Position numbers and translations under genes: made by a program. A stretch of DNA of 64,000 nt from Pycnococcus provasolii (taxonomy: Eukaryota; Chlorophyta; Pseudoscourfieldiophyceae; Pseudoscourfieldiales), in NCBI GenBank assembly GCA_049487715.1, contig CP150581.1:124001-188000 (forward strand). Reading direction: 5' to 3'. How positions within the stretch are numbered: position 1 is the first letter of the stretch; every line of letters begins with the position of its first letter. The notes under the pieces were generated by a model, which was given only the letters and a program-made list of their open reading frames with translations, had not been told where the DNA came from and did not search any database. This document shows, one piece after another, positions 8,641 through 18,582 of the stretch.

Positions 8641-11600
8641 TTACAGTTGTTTGTGTATCGTTGTGGTGCCATTCGAAAGCATGCATTGCTCGCCAATGCG
8701 CCACCAGAAGGCGGATGAAAATAACAATTCACCACACTCGAATGCAAGTGCACGAACCACCGACTCGTTGCCGGCATTCCAGAAACGACCCAGAAGAACT
8801 TCCTCCAGACGTTCCCATCCACTTCGTGGCCACAACGCCACAAGCGTACGCGTGCGATCCACGCTTTCCTCGAGGGACAGTCGCCCGCGCGCAACGCCAA
8901 TGCGCATCAGCGCATCCTCGAGCTCACGAAGATCGCCGCGCATCGACAAGCACGCGAGCTCGTGCCTCCAGGCCCCCACGGAGGCGTACACCGCTGCCGC
9001 CGCGGCGTGCGAGCCGCGCATCAGCGCTAAGCCGAGTGCCCACTTTGGGTCGAACGCTTGGCCACGCAGCGCAATGCTAAGATCCTCCGATGGCAGGCGC
9101 GCAACACGCTCCTCCACCTTCGTTAGCGTATCCGCATGTCCAAAGTTCGAAGGCACGTTTGCACTTGCGTCGGCGTCGGCGTCGGCGTCGACATCGCCGT
9201 CGCCGTCGCGAGATCCAACGCATCGTCGTCGCATCTGGCGAATGGCTGCGCTCGCTTCCGTCAGGGAACGCAGGATGCGGAAATCCTCCATCTCCGCAAT
9301 CGCACTGCCCCCCTCGTCTTTCAAGCTTGGCGCACGTGCCCACGCCACGACTCGCTCGGCGAGTGCATGCGCCGCCATCCTAGAGGCGCTCGACGCGTTC
9401 GAATCTTGCACAACATCCAAGCAGAGTGAGTGCACCTTGACAGCATCCGCCAGCGTGGCATCTTTGCGGCAAGCTGAGGGATCGGCGACGCCGTACACCT
9501 CGTCGATGGCGGCATCTGCTCTCATTCCTGCTTTCAGCAGCTCCAATGTTGCCCTGCCGCGATCCATCGACCCTCTCAAAAAGCAGTGCGCGACATCAAC
9601 GAGACTCCTTTCGAAGCGCCCGGCGCCGAATTGGCAATTCTGGTGTAGCCACTCCATGCCCACGAGCTGGAAGAGCTCCAGCACATCTAGCCTAAGCGCG
9701 ATGGCAAATGCCTCCGCGACATCCGCGGCGGCTGCAAATCCTAGCGTTGGCACGGCATCCGCGAGAATTCTCACGAACACATGCTCGGGCTTGACGTGGT
9801 TGTCGAATGCGACGGCGCCGCCTGGGCCCCAGGCCAGCGCGATGGGTAAGCTGCTGCTGCTGCTGCTGCTGCTGCTATCACAGCCATTGGCAAGACTGCT
9901 CAGAGACGAGGAGCTGCTGCTCGGCAGACGCTCGCATTCAAGCAGCCTGCAGGCACAACCTCTGGGCACGTCCGAGCTGTGAAGCGTGACCTTCGAGTGC
10001 ACGCCGAGAGCGCTGAGCACGAAGCGCGGGCCGTCCGGAGAGTACGTGCGACGGATCGCGATTGGCGTCGACGGCTCGTAATCGTCAAGCATGTGGCCTT
10101 GCAAATCAACCCCAGCTTCGCAAATGGCAAAGAGTATGCTCTCCGAGAACAGGATGTCCACGGTGTGCTCTGGCACATTTACCTTGAACAGCGCGTGGTC
10201 AGGCCGCATCGAGTCGTACCAGTGCGTGTCCCACGTTTCCACGTCCATGCGGCACACGTACGTGATCATCTTTCGGCGCACCGCGTGAGCGGAGAGCGCG
10301 CTTGTGGTTTCCGCCGCGCCTGCTGTTCCATACTCACCGCCATCTAGCTCGCGGGGAGCAAACGCATCCGTCGCTTCGTCGAGGATGGAGTGGTGCCGCC
10401 CATCGCGGCCAGTGTACTCGAGGTCCAGCGCGTGAAACGGCGCCCCGCCGCTTCTTAGCAGCGTTCCGTTCGGCGTTTTGAAGCACGTCTCGGAGATTAG
10501 CAGAAACGCGCCGCTTGCCTCGGAAACGAGCTCCATGGTGCCCAGCACGCTACGCGTCGATACGGCGATGCTAACGCTTCGCTGGCGTCGCTTCCCATTC
10601 AAGGTCGCGTCAATCGCGGGAAGGTGCACCGTTCCATCGCGGCATGCGACGATCGGCTGGCGCACGCCGCTGGCAGATGCTTGCCACCAAAGGCAAGCTG
10701 CGATTGGCGCGGCGTCGTCGCACGGTTCCCACAGCTCTACCATCGTCGCGGGCGGTGCTGCTGGGTTCGTTGAGCGCACAATTTCGTCCAATTTGAGCGT
10801 GTACAAGCCTCCATCGCGCGTGGCTATCAGGAGGGCCGAGGCATCTGCCGCCATGGCAACGACAGGCGCGCGTCCTTTCCACGGCACCCATCCTAGCGGC
10901 GTGCTGCGCACCGAGTCGAATAGCTCGATAGTGGACTTGGCGGCGGAGAGGTCAGGCACTTGCACGGCACACGCGAGCACGTTATGCCCGTTTGCGAGCG
11001 CGCACGTGGTGACGCACGTCACGCGTCCGCTGGGACTGCGAGGTGCTGCGCGTGAAACAGCTTGCTGCTGTGGTCGTGACGGCGAAGTCGAAGGGCTCAA
11101 AGTCGGCGGTGTTTGTGTCTGCTCGTCGTGGTGGTCGTGGTGGTGGTGGTCGTCGTCGTCGTCGACGCCAACGAACGCCGCTAGCGCGCTGACGATGTCG
11201 TCCATGTTATCCATCTCATCCTCTCCGGCCGAAGGCTCGACAACCGATTGCGCCGACGCCTTAGGCGCCGACGCCGAAACCACGTGTCGCGGTTCGTAGA
11301 GCGCGACGGCGCGTCCCAGCGGCACATCACAGGGATCTTTCTGCTGCGAACTATGTACGTCGACTGTCGACTGTCCTCTGTTTTCATCCAAGCCATTGCC
11401 ATCATGTTCCCAAGTCTCACCCCCATGAGGACCACCACCACCGTTCTGTCCGTTCGAAGACGTCCCCGGCACCGACGGCGCGTCGTACAGGTTCGAAAAC
11501 AAAAGCTTGGCAAGTTGGTTGATTTCACTAGACGAAGCCGCCCCGGAATGAAATATCGATGATGATCCACCCCCCATAGAGGAGGAATACGAATCCTCAT

Positions 11601-11703
11601 CATACAGCTCCTCCGTCACGGAATAACGACCATAACGACGCCTATAGGAACCACCAGAAGAGCGAGAGCCATCCGTATGAAGCTTATACACAAACCGAAT
11701 CAT
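8641..11703 (-). CDS. Large beta-propeller/alpha-solenoid-like protein
   Basis: A protein of about 1020 residues that I cannot assign. Residues 1-230 are low complexity (Ser/Gly, an Asp/His run, Pro/Ser). Residues ~230-640 contain beta-rich, WD-like strands such as VVAMAADASALLIATRDGGLYTL. Residues ~650-1020 are helical, Leu/Ala-rich, and could form a solenoid. That order is common in vesicle-tethering, BLOC-2 and coat subunits, but no diagnostic motif was found, so this is only a structural impression. The start is placed at ATG 11703 (MIRFVYKLH) because the longer frame begins at a TTG. Ser runs encoded by AGC and Asp runs encoded by GAC are expanded trinucleotides. The stop overlaps TGTAA (TTACA at 8641-8645). 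Confidence 0.65.
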   Translation of the reverse strand: MIRFVYKLHTDGSRSSGGSYRRRYGRYSVTEELYDEDSYSSSMGGGSSSIFHSGAASSSEINQLAKLLFSNLYDAPSVPGTSSNGQNGGGGPHGGETWEHDGNGLDENRGQSTVDVHSSQQKDPCDVPLGRAVALYEPRHVVSASAPKASAQSVVEPSAGEDEMDNMDDIVSALAAFVGVDDDDDHHHHDHHDEQTQTPPTLSPSTSPSRPQQQAVSRAAPRSPSGRVTCVTTCALANGHNVLACAVQVPDLSAAKSTIELFDSVRSTPLGWVPWKGRAPVVAMAADASALLIATRDGGLYTLKLDEIVRSTNPAAPPATMVELWEPCDDAAPIAACLWWQASASGVRQPIVACRDGTVHLPAIDATLNGKRRQRSVSIAVSTRSVLGTMELVSEASGAFLLISETCFKTPNGTLLRSGGAPFHALDLEYTGRDGRHHSILDEATDAFAPRELDGGEYGTAGAAETTSALSAHAVRRKMITYVCRMDVETWDTHWYDSMRPDHALFKVNVPEHTVDILFSESILFAICEAGVDLQGHMLDDYEPSTPIAIRRTYSPDGPRFVLSALGVHSKVTLHSSDVPRGCACRLLECERLPSSSSSSLSSLANGCDSSSSSSSSSLPIALAWGPGGAVAFDNHVKPEHVFVRILADAVPTLGFAAAADVAEAFAIALRLDVLELFQLVGMEWLHQNCQFGAGRFERSLVDVAHCFLRGSMDRGRATLELLKAGMRADAAIDEVYGVADPSACRKDATLADAVKVHSLCLDVVQDSNASSASRMAAHALAERVVAWARAPSLKDEGGSAIAEMEDFRILRSLTEASAAIRQMRRRCVGSRDGDGDVDADADADASANVPSNFGHADTLTKVEERVARLPSEDLSIALRGQAFDPKWALGLALMRGSHAAAAAVYASVGAWRHELACLSMRGDLRELEDALMRIGVARGRLSLEESVDRTRTLVALWPRSGWERLEEVLLGRFWNAGNESVVRALAFECGELLFSSAFWWRIGEQCMLSNGTTTIHKQL

Positions 11704-12097
11704 ACGACAAAGAAACCAAACCGAATCACAAACGACAAAGACCAGAGACAAGGAGAGGGAGGAGAGGAAAGCAGGTCAGGTGCTATTGCTAAAGGTAGAG
11801 CGTGCATGCAGACATTACTCGTAGGGAAGCAGACATTATTGCCATGGCCACCAGGAAAATCTTTAGGACTCCGAAATGAAAACGGCTCCAAGAATGATTC
11901 AAGAAGGAGGGAGAGAAGAAAAACAGGGAGGAAAAACAGTTAGGGGTTTGCTCCCCACCAGGAAGTTAATTAGGGGTTAGCGTCCTTGGGGCTGGGGGAA
12001 GGACCTGGAAGGATTAGGATTCCGTCCTTGCATGGTAAGGGTTAGGGGTTAGGCATATATGTTACATTCGGGGTTGGTTTCGTAGGTGTTTCAGGTG
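11704..12097. other. Intergenic, promoter-like G-rich motifs
   Basis: Between two minus-strand genes. Holds several GTTAGGGGTT/TTAGGGGTT elements (11939-11950, 11970-11977, 12045-12055), one exact TTCGGGGTT (12067-12075) and TTACA at 12062 (poly(A) signal of the gene to the right). No gene seen. Confidence 0.5.
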
Positions 12098-13063
12098 TTA
12101 GGTGGTGGTGGTGGTGTCGGAATCTGAGCTGTTGATTTTCAATAGCAGACGCTTCACCTCGCGCTGCACGCGTGCCGCGTCCGCGAGAGCGCGACGAGCA
12201 GCCTGCTCGCGGGCGGACGTGCTCCCAAGCTGCTTCTCCAATAATACGCAACGCTCACGCAGGGCCGCGTCGCTCGCGTCGTACGCGGGTGACGGCGTGC
12301 TCACGGGTCCGGCGGGTGCCGACTGACGCACCGCCGGCGTATGCGTCGTTGGTAGTGGTACACTCGCGGCAGGTTCGTGCCCGTGACCCGCAACATTCAT
12401 GCCAGCTGAAACCATGAGTTGTCTCAGCGCCTGGTTCTCCGCCTCCGCCGCCTTGGCCCGCTTTCTGTAGCTGTGTGCCGCCGTCTTGTACTTCTCCGCG
12501 CTCTTCTCCGCGGCACTGAGGCGCGTTCGTAGGTCGTCAAGCAGAGGATGCGCGAGTGACGCGGTGAGCACGTCTGCCAACGCGTTGTTGCTGTTGTTCA
12601 CGTTGCTGACGTTTGCGTCAGCCCCTCCTGGCGTTGGTGTTGGTAGGCTGTTGCTCGGGTCGACGCTCTCCGCACTTTGCCTGACACTCTCCACTTCCTG
12701 TTGTTTTTTGATGCTTCTGTCTTGCGCGACGATGGCTGCTTCCATTTGCTCGATGGCTCGATCTTTCGACGTGAGCGCCTCTTCCCAGTTGACTCGCGCC
12801 TGTTCTGATTGCTTGACTAAGCTGAGGTGTTGTTCTCTGAGTTCCGCGAGTTCGAGTTCCTTTTCGTTGAGGTTCGCCTTGACCCACAGCAGTTCGTTGT
12901 GCACGGCAGTCATATCGCCAACACCACCACTAACACCACCACCACTAAGGGTACCCGTGCTAGTGCCAGTTAAGGTACCAGAGAGCTGCTGGTGAGAGCT
13001 GTGGTGAGAGCGGTGGTGGTGGTGTGCTGGCGAAGCTATTGCATCAACGTTCACCTCCTCCAT
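12098..13063 (-). CDS. Coiled-coil protein, unknown function
   Basis: A 321-residue protein starting at ATG 13063 (MEEVNVDAIASP). The N-terminus has His-rich and Gly/Thr/Ser-rich low complexity to about residue 50. A coiled coil follows at about 55-120 (heptad-rich segment around ELLWVKANLNEKELELAEL). A disordered, Asn/Pro-rich stretch comes next. A second coiled coil spans about 165-215 and a third about 260-310 (LRERCVLLEKQLGSTSAREQ). The C-terminus is SSDSD followed by a Thr run. No enzymatic motif is present. The pattern fits a cytoskeletal or scaffold protein but nothing more specific. TTACA at 12062-12066 is a good poly(A) signal. Confidence 0.7.
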   Translation of the reverse strand: MEEVNVDAIASPAHHHHRSHHSSHQQLSGTLTGTSTGTLSGGGVSGGVGDMTAVHNELLWVKANLNEKELELAELREQHLSLVKQSEQARVNWEEALTSKDRAIEQMEAAIVAQDRSIKKQQEVESVRQSAESVDPSNSLPTPTPGGADANVSNVNNSNNALADVLTASLAHPLLDDLRTRLSAAEKSAEKYKTAAHSYRKRAKAAEAENQALRQLMVSAGMNVAGHGHEPAASVPLPTTHTPAVRQSAPAGPVSTPSPAYDASDAALRERCVLLEKQLGSTSAREQAARRALADAARVQREVKRLLLKINSSDSDTTTTT

Positions 13064-13249
13064 CAAGGTACGGGCAGAAGGGGGGGCCCCTGAAGTAGAC
13101 GGATTATGGAGAGAGACTCGCGAGACGGAGAGGCAAGTGAAATTCGATATGGCGGGAAGACCCCAGGGGAGACGGTGGAGAGGAGAGTTCGGGAGAGGAG
13201 GACACCATTGGACCCCAAACAGAGCCCCTCGCGAGGGTCTCCCAAACCA

Positions 13250-13650
13250 GCTTAATCACACGCTCATACGCATGGTCAAGCCAGTCAAGAGGAAGAGGAG
13301 GATCGCTGAGCTTAAGCTTAATCACACGCTCATACGCATGGTCAAGTGGGTCAAGAGGAAGAGGAAGAGGAGGATCGCTGAGCTTAAGCTTAATCACACG
13401 CTCATACGCATGGTCAAGAACTTAAGAGGAAGAGGAGGATCGCTGAGCTTAAGCTTAATCACACGCTCATACGCATGGTCAAGAACTTAAGAGGAAGAGG
13501 AGGATCGCTGAGCTTAAGCTTAATCACACGCTCATACGCATGGTCAAGAACTTAAGAGGAAGAGGAGGATCGCTGAGCTTAAGCTTAATCACACGCTCAT
13601 ACGCATGGTCAAGAACTTAAGAGGAAGAGGAAGAGGAGGATCACCTTTAG
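13250..13650. repeat. 65-bp minisatellite, six copies
   Basis: Units beginning GCTTAATCACACGCTC start at 13250, 13316, 13388, 13453, 13518 and 13583. Spacings are 66, 72, 65, 65 and 65 bp. The 72-bp spacing includes an extra GGAAGA. The last three units are nearly identical, which implies recent expansion at the right end. Confidence 0.95.
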
Positions 13651-13665
13651 GGTTAACAGGTTTGG

Positions 13666-13697
13666 CAAGGGCATATTTTAACGTTAATATGCCCTTG
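13666..13697. repeat. 12-bp-arm inverted repeat
   Basis: CAAGGGCATATT and AATATGCCCTTG flank an 8-bp centre, TTAACGTT. The element sits about 150 bp upstream of the RCC1-like ATG. It could be a regulatory palindrome or a chance hairpin; no function is assigned. Confidence 0.75.
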
Positions 13698-13841
13698 GGT
13701 TTGGGGAAGTTCGGGTTTCCGAGGCCCGAGGGGGAAAAAGAAAACTTGCCCAGCGGCGATTCGGGTTTGGTTCCGCCTCCGCCTGGCGCCTCCCTCGCGC
13801 TCCCAACCATACTGGTCAGCGTCGCATGAACGTCACCGTGC

Positions 13842-14510
13842 ATGCACATGAATGTCCCACCAGCGTCAGCGTCAGCGTCACACAACCACCACCTGCTGCT
13901 GAGCCTGAAGGACAAAGCCATCGCCATATGGCTCGACTGGCTCGTCACCGTGCACAGGCCGCGGCGACTCGCTGCCGTTCAAGAAAGACGCATTCGGCGC
14001 GCGAGGGCAAACGCCGTGATTAGTGCGGGTCACAGTCACTCTCTGGCATTGCGAGCCGACGGGAGCGTCGCGTGCTGGGGTGGTAACGGATTCGGCCAGG
14101 CGCCTCCCGCTGGCGTGGAGGGCGACTTCGTAGCGGTCGCCGCGGGCAGAGCACACTCGTTGGCACTGCGAGCCGACGGGAGCGTCGCGTGCTGGGGTGG
14201 TAACGGATTCGGCCAGGCGCCTCCCGCTGGCGTGGAGGGCGACTTCGTAGCGGTCGCCGCGGGCAGTGGACACTCGTTGGCACTGCAAGCCGACGGGAGC
14301 GTCGCGTGTTGGGGACGGAACGACGACGGCCAAGCGCCTCCCGCTGGTGTGGAGGGCGACTTCGTAGCGGTCGCCGCGGGTCAATGGCACTCTCTGGCAC
14401 TGCGAGCCGACGGGAGCGTCGCGTGCTGGGGTGATAACTATAGCGGCCAGGCACCTACCGATGCGTTGCGCTTAGGTGAGCTCAACGGCACGCGGTTCGT
14501 GACTCTTTGA
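13842..14510 (+). CDS. Small RCC1/BLIP-II-type repeat protein
   Basis: A 222-residue protein. After a basic, helical leader (residues ~25-60, with RPRRLAAVQERRIRRAR), four 39-residue repeats follow, each ALRADGSVACWG...GQAPPAGVEGDFVAVAAG. At the DNA level the units start at 14046, 14163, 14280 and 14397, an exact 117-bp period, and are almost identical, so they were recently duplicated or homogenised. The repeat is the RCC1/BLIP-II blade type. Closed propellers need about seven blades, so four would form an open fan or need self-association. A paralogue lies at 42934-43545. Ligand and location are unknown. TGTAA follows at 14518-14522. Confidence 0.75.
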   Translation: MHMNVPPASASASHNHHLLLSLKDKAIAIWLDWLVTVHRPRRLAAVQERRIRRARANAVISAGHSHSLALRADGSVACWGGNGFGQAPPAGVEGDFVAVAAGRAHSLALRADGSVACWGGNGFGQAPPAGVEGDFVAVAAGSGHSLALQADGSVACWGRNDDGQAPPAGVEGDFVAVAAGQWHSLALRADGSVACWGDNYSGQAPTDALRLGELNGTRFVTL

Positions 14511-14752
14511 GGCATCTTGTAAACAAATCTCACGTGCACATTGTACTCTAAGGGTAACCAAACCACCCAAATCAAGCACCAGCCAGAGGCTCTCGAACGC
14601 CATTCATTCTCTTTTTCTAACCCAAACCCAAACCCTAACCCAAGGGGTAGGATCGATTATTATTCGGGGTTAGCCTCCGGAGCGGTTGCGGCGCTTGTTT
14701 AATAATCTTTCTCTGGTTTCCGGGCAACCGTGTCGACTTCTCCAAAATCGAA

Positions 14753-15497
14753 ATGGCGACGCCACCCTCTGGTCATGGTCCCTCCTTAGGCTCGGTGCTT
14801 GAAGACGCTTTTAGGACACTGCATTTATGTCCGCACTCTAAACCTCTACTCGCACAAGCATATCCACGACGCGTACCTCTACATGGTCAAGCAAACACAC
14901 CCGGATGCTGTGCTCGTTCATAAGAGTGCGTCTGCATCTTCATCTTCATCGGCATCATCGGCATCATCGGCATCATCGGCATCTGCAGGTTCTTCTGCAG
15001 GTTTGAAGTCTGCTTGTGATTCTGGACTTTTAGCCACAGAGGCGCGTTTAGCCGAGGAGAAATTCAGAAGAGTCGCGGACGCATATGAAACCATCAAAGC
15101 GCACGGGAAACTGAGAAGAAGTGGTGGCGAACGCTATGGAAGCGCTCAAGGTGCTCAAGCTTCAACGTACAGCACGGCACACGCATCTGTGAGGAGGAAA
15201 CATCCCAGAGTCGCTACGAACAGAGCAGGCGCGCCGTCCGCAGCAGGCGTAGCCGTCGCGATGACAATACCTGTAGCGGTTATCGCCGTCGGCATGATGA
15301 GTAGCGGAAGGGAAGAAGTTAGGCGACCTGTCGCGTTCGTCGGAGGAAGGCCGGACGGTCTGCTCAATCCACCGACGAACCCGTTCCTGGATGACAGGGA
15401 CAGACCGCGCATGAAGGCGGAGTCGGCGCTCACGAGGTGGCCACGAGAGTGGTGGCGACGGAATTTCAGTACCAAAGATGGCAATAGCGACTTGTAA
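14753..15497 (+). CDS. Membrane J-domain (DnaJ-like) protein, frame-split
   Basis: The HPD-containing half of a J domain (DAYLYMVKQTHPDAV, then AEEKFRRVADAYETI) is read in a frame that has no upstream ATG. J-domain helix I (LEDAFRTLHLCPHS) is in another frame starting at ATG 14753. The two meet between about 14830 and 14855, needing one extra base (or a net +1 skip) to join. I see no GT-AG intron of suitable length. So this is a sequencing indel, a frameshifted pseudogene or programmed frameshifting. A long Ser/Ala insert separates HPD from the last J helix. A transmembrane segment (AGVAVAMTIPVAVIAVGMM) follows, so the protein would be membrane-anchored. J proteins stimulate Hsp70 ATPase. The stop overlaps TGTAA (15493-15497). 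Confidence 0.65.
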
Positions 15498-15826
15498 ATA
15501 AAACCATTCATTATTATTTGTTCATTTACCGCGTCACAATCCACAGGCAAGTATTTAGTTATCTCACTCGGCGGAATCGGCAGCGCAGCTAACGGTCGAA
15601 GACTTGTACTTACGAATATGGGTGAGTTTGCCTACTACAACAAAAAAGAAAAATACTCCAACCGTGGAAAGTTGCTCCTGCTTGGCTCAAAGCATACGCA
15701 ATCACGGTTTGCAAAGAGATGGGGCGAAGCGCGTACGACGATTTGGCGAAGATGGTGGGACTTCCAACACACACAAACACACACAAATCAGATGGAAATC
15801 AACATTTGATGTTAGGTTACTTCTTG

Positions 15827-17230
15827 TCAGGCGCCACGCATGGGCGGGAGCAGCTGATCCGGATTGCGGTTGCGTGGCGTCTCGTTCTCCAATGCGGGGC
15901 TGCGCACGCGAGGTGGCCGGTAGGCGCGATCGCGCGGAAGTTTGGGAAGCGTCTTGCCGAGTGCAAGCTCGTGCACGGTCTTCGACGCATGACGCGGGAA
16001 CATCGTCGCCTTGGCTCCTTGGGACCTTGCGGCGGCAGGTATGCCCCAGTCCGCGGCGGCAACAAACACCTCGTTTGGATCTGGCGGAGGAGCAGGCGCA
16101 GGCTGTGGCTCGATAGGGATGGCGTCCAAGAGCCAGTGTGGCTCGACGACGCTAACAGTCGGACTCGTGCTCGCAACTGTGCTCGACGCCGAGGGACCTC
16201 CGTCGCGCTCGTCGGACGGCGCCGCGCCGTCGTTTGCGCCATCTGCCGTCGACGGTGGCTCGCCACTTCCGTCGCGGCCCACGATGTTCAGGAACTCCTT
16301 CTGCGATAGGTGATCCGGATCAGGCTTCGCTTTCGGGCCGCTCTTCACGAACGCTCCCTCGCGCACCGTCACGCCGCCAATGAGGTTGAAGCGCTCGACA
16401 ACCGCCTGGCCGTCGACAAGCTCGGTGGGGATGTAAGGCTCCACCTTGACCGGCGACGCGATTCTCGACGTGCGTCCCTCCTCCTCGTCCGCCGCGGCGG
16501 GAGGTGGCGCGAACTGCTGGCTCGACGGGTTGACCGTCTGCTCGGGAAGCCTCTCCGGGTCGAGCCGCGAGTAGACGCAGACGGCGCCGCGATGGTCGTA
16601 TCCGTACTCGTGCCCCTTGAGGTCCTTTTGTAGCTGGCTGAGCAGGGCAACTTCCTCCTCCGCCTTGGTCGTTCTCTTCGTCGCGAGCTCCGCAGCGCGC
16701 CGCCTCGTCTCGATGTCGTCCAGCAGCCTTCGCTCTCTCTCAATCTCCTCTTTTGACAGCTTGCGCGGCTCGGGCTTGGGAATAGGCCACATGCGTATGG
16801 GCGGCGCGACTTCCTCGCCGTCGTCGACAGGGCTCTTCGGGCTCTTTCGTATTCCCGTCGGCTTGCTCGTTTCGACGGGCACAGGCGTCTTCTCCTCTGG
16901 CGGCCTAAGTTCAATGACAGCGCGTGCCCACGGGTCGATTGGCCTTGTTTCTGGCTCGACATCTTGTTCCCACGACCCGCTTGCGACGGACTCTTTGTAC
17001 AGCGCGGAATCCTGTCTCGGCGTGAACACCATGTCAACGAGCGACATGCACTCGTTGATGGAGTGGTCGACCGCCCAGCTCTTGGCTCTCTGCTTGACTT
17101 GCACTTCGTCGCTGTGCAGCCAGAGTCGACGGAGCATATGCTGAACACGTTCACGCACGGCTTTTTGCGACTCGTAACGCGACATGTCTGAAGTGTCACC
17201 AGGAGGAGGGTCAGCAGCCTTGGGCGGCAT
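15827..17230 (-). CDS. Coiled-coil protein, possibly C2orf81-like
   Basis: A 467-residue hydrophilic protein from ATG 17230 (MPPKAADPPPGD). It has an N-terminal helical segment (residues ~15-70), a DPWARAVIEL motif, a Pro-rich linker and a strongly charged coiled coil (~160-215, KLSKEEIERERRLLDDIETR). The motif YGYDHRGAVCVYSRLDPERLP follows, then acidic low complexity and a basic tail. The order of a D-x-WA motif followed later by RLDP-x-RLP recalls, from memory, the C2orf81/DUF4639 family, whose members are largely found in ciliated organisms. That assignment is tentative. It lies 1.35 kb from HYDIN in divergent orientation. Confidence 0.6.
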   Translation of the reverse strand: MPPKAADPPPGDTSDMSRYESQKAVRERVQHMLRRLWLHSDEVQVKQRAKSWAVDHSINECMSLVDMVFTPRQDSALYKESVASGSWEQDVEPETRPIDPWARAVIELRPPEEKTPVPVETSKPTGIRKSPKSPVDDGEEVAPPIRMWPIPKPEPRKLSKEEIERERRLLDDIETRRRAAELATKRTTKAEEEVALLSQLQKDLKGHEYGYDHRGAVCVYSRLDPERLPEQTVNPSSQQFAPPPAAADEEEGRTSRIASPVKVEPYIPTELVDGQAVVERFNLIGGVTVREGAFVKSGPKAKPDPDHLSQKEFLNIVGRDGSGEPPSTADGANDGAAPSDERDGGPSASSTVASTSPTVSVVEPHWLLDAIPIEPQPAPAPPPDPNEVFVAAADWGIPAAARSQGAKATMFPRHASKTVHELALGKTLPKLPRDRAYRPPRVRSPALENETPRNRNPDQLLPPMRGA

Positions 17231-18582
17231 AGTAGTAAAGTAAGGGGAATGAGAGCACGAGCAGCGAGGACAGTGATGGCCGGCGTGGCCTGGCCGCAGA
17301 GGGAGGGGGACACGGACAATAAGGGAGAGGGAGGTTGCCCTCTCTCAACACTCCAGGGCCTTTTCCAACCACTTCACCACTTCTGTCAGAGTTCATCAGG
17401 CCACACCCCCCCGGCCCCCCTTAATTATTCCTTCTTCCCACTTCCCCCTTGCAAGGACTCATCAAGGAGGATCCCGAGCGTACCTCGAACGTCTCGAAGG
17501 ACGGCCAAGTGTGGGCCCAGTGCCAACAAACAACATCATGGGACTGATTGGAGTGGTGTCGAGCTTTTTGCGAGCGAGCCTCATAATAGGGACGAGCAGG
17601 TACGAGCGACCTACGACAGTACACACGAGAAAGAAAACGTTGGTTGAGGCGCTGGGCCTGCTGGGGGCGTCAACAAGGCCTGACATTAGCCTGACGGCAG
17701 ATGAGACATTTGATTCCTACCACGTGCTTTCCTACCCTAAAGGTAGGACCTCGCTCTCTCGCGTGTTGTCTCCCTACCTTAGTCCTAGTCTAACTACGAT
17801 AGGAGACGATCACCTGTTAGCAGTCTTATCATGACTAGACTATTGGCAGTTGGGTGATGTCTAGGATGACCGGCCAATTGGATTCTTGTTCAATGTTCAT
17901 GTTCGTCCCAACTCCAAAGAAGGCTCGAAGACAGGCCGGCTCCTCCACGGCTCTCTCAGGCCCTCTCCTCAAGGTCGTCTATCGTAGTGAAGGTTGCAAC
18001 TTGCAAGGAGAGAGCTCTGGGCCGGCCGATCGGTCACTGGTCAGTCGGTGACTCTTCGTCTAATGTCGTGAGCTGCTTTCGCCTACAACTGCAACTGTAG
18101 GCCTGTCCTGTAGGGTATCGTGCACGGGACGCGGCTTTTCTTTTCGTTTCTCGAGAACATGCCTTGGAATCCTATCGCGCTCGAGCCTCAGCCTCGAGGG
18201 ATGCAGCCTACGATAGGGACCAGCCACACCACAGCATAGACTACTGCCGTGCCGTGCCTTCGCCCTATGCGAGTTCATCCTAAAACTCGCCTGAGAGCCT
18301 TGCAAGGCCTCGCGTCGCCTCGCGTCGTTACCCGTTGCAACGTTGGCGTTGGCTGGCACGCCCAAAACCCGTCTTCTTCCCAGACCTCTCCCAGACCCTG
18401 GTCTGCGCCCGCCGCTGGCTGGCCTTACAGCGAGCTTAAGCCCAAGCGCCACCAGAGTGTCGCTGTGGCCGGCACCTTTAGCGAGCGAGTAAGCCTCACC
18501 TCACCTGTGGCAGGCCGCTTAGCGAGGCTCAGCTGTGGCTCAACGGCCTCTTAAGGGTGGCTTAACGGTATCAGAGGTCATC
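17231..18582. other. 1.35-kb divergent intergenic region, no gene recognised
   Basis: Between the C2orf81-like gene (leftward) and HYDIN (rightward), so it should hold both promoters. The only in-frame ATG reading of interest (about 17538-17834, ~98 residues) shows no recognisable domain. Several CCTATCG/CGATAGG elements recur (about 17799, 17981, 18171, 18210). A CCTCAGCCTCGAGG-containing palindromic patch lies near 18187. No RNA gene was recognised. Confidence 0.45.

Larger units (their letters stand above)
13064..13841. other. Intergenic with minisatellite and hairpin
   Basis: Separates the coiled-coil gene (leftward) from the RCC1-like gene (rightward). Six copies of a ~65-bp repeat (13250-13650) and a 12-bp-arm inverted repeat (13666-13697) occupy the centre. 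TTCGGGTTT elements (about 13715 and 13757) lie 80-130 bp before the ATG at 13842. Frames read across the repeat are an artefact. Confidence 0.6.

Noticed and set aside
17511-17834. Possible small gene (MGLIGVVSSFLRASL...)
   Set aside because: The frame starts at GTG with an internal ATG at 17538. It shows no recognisable domain, no TGTAA and atypical composition.
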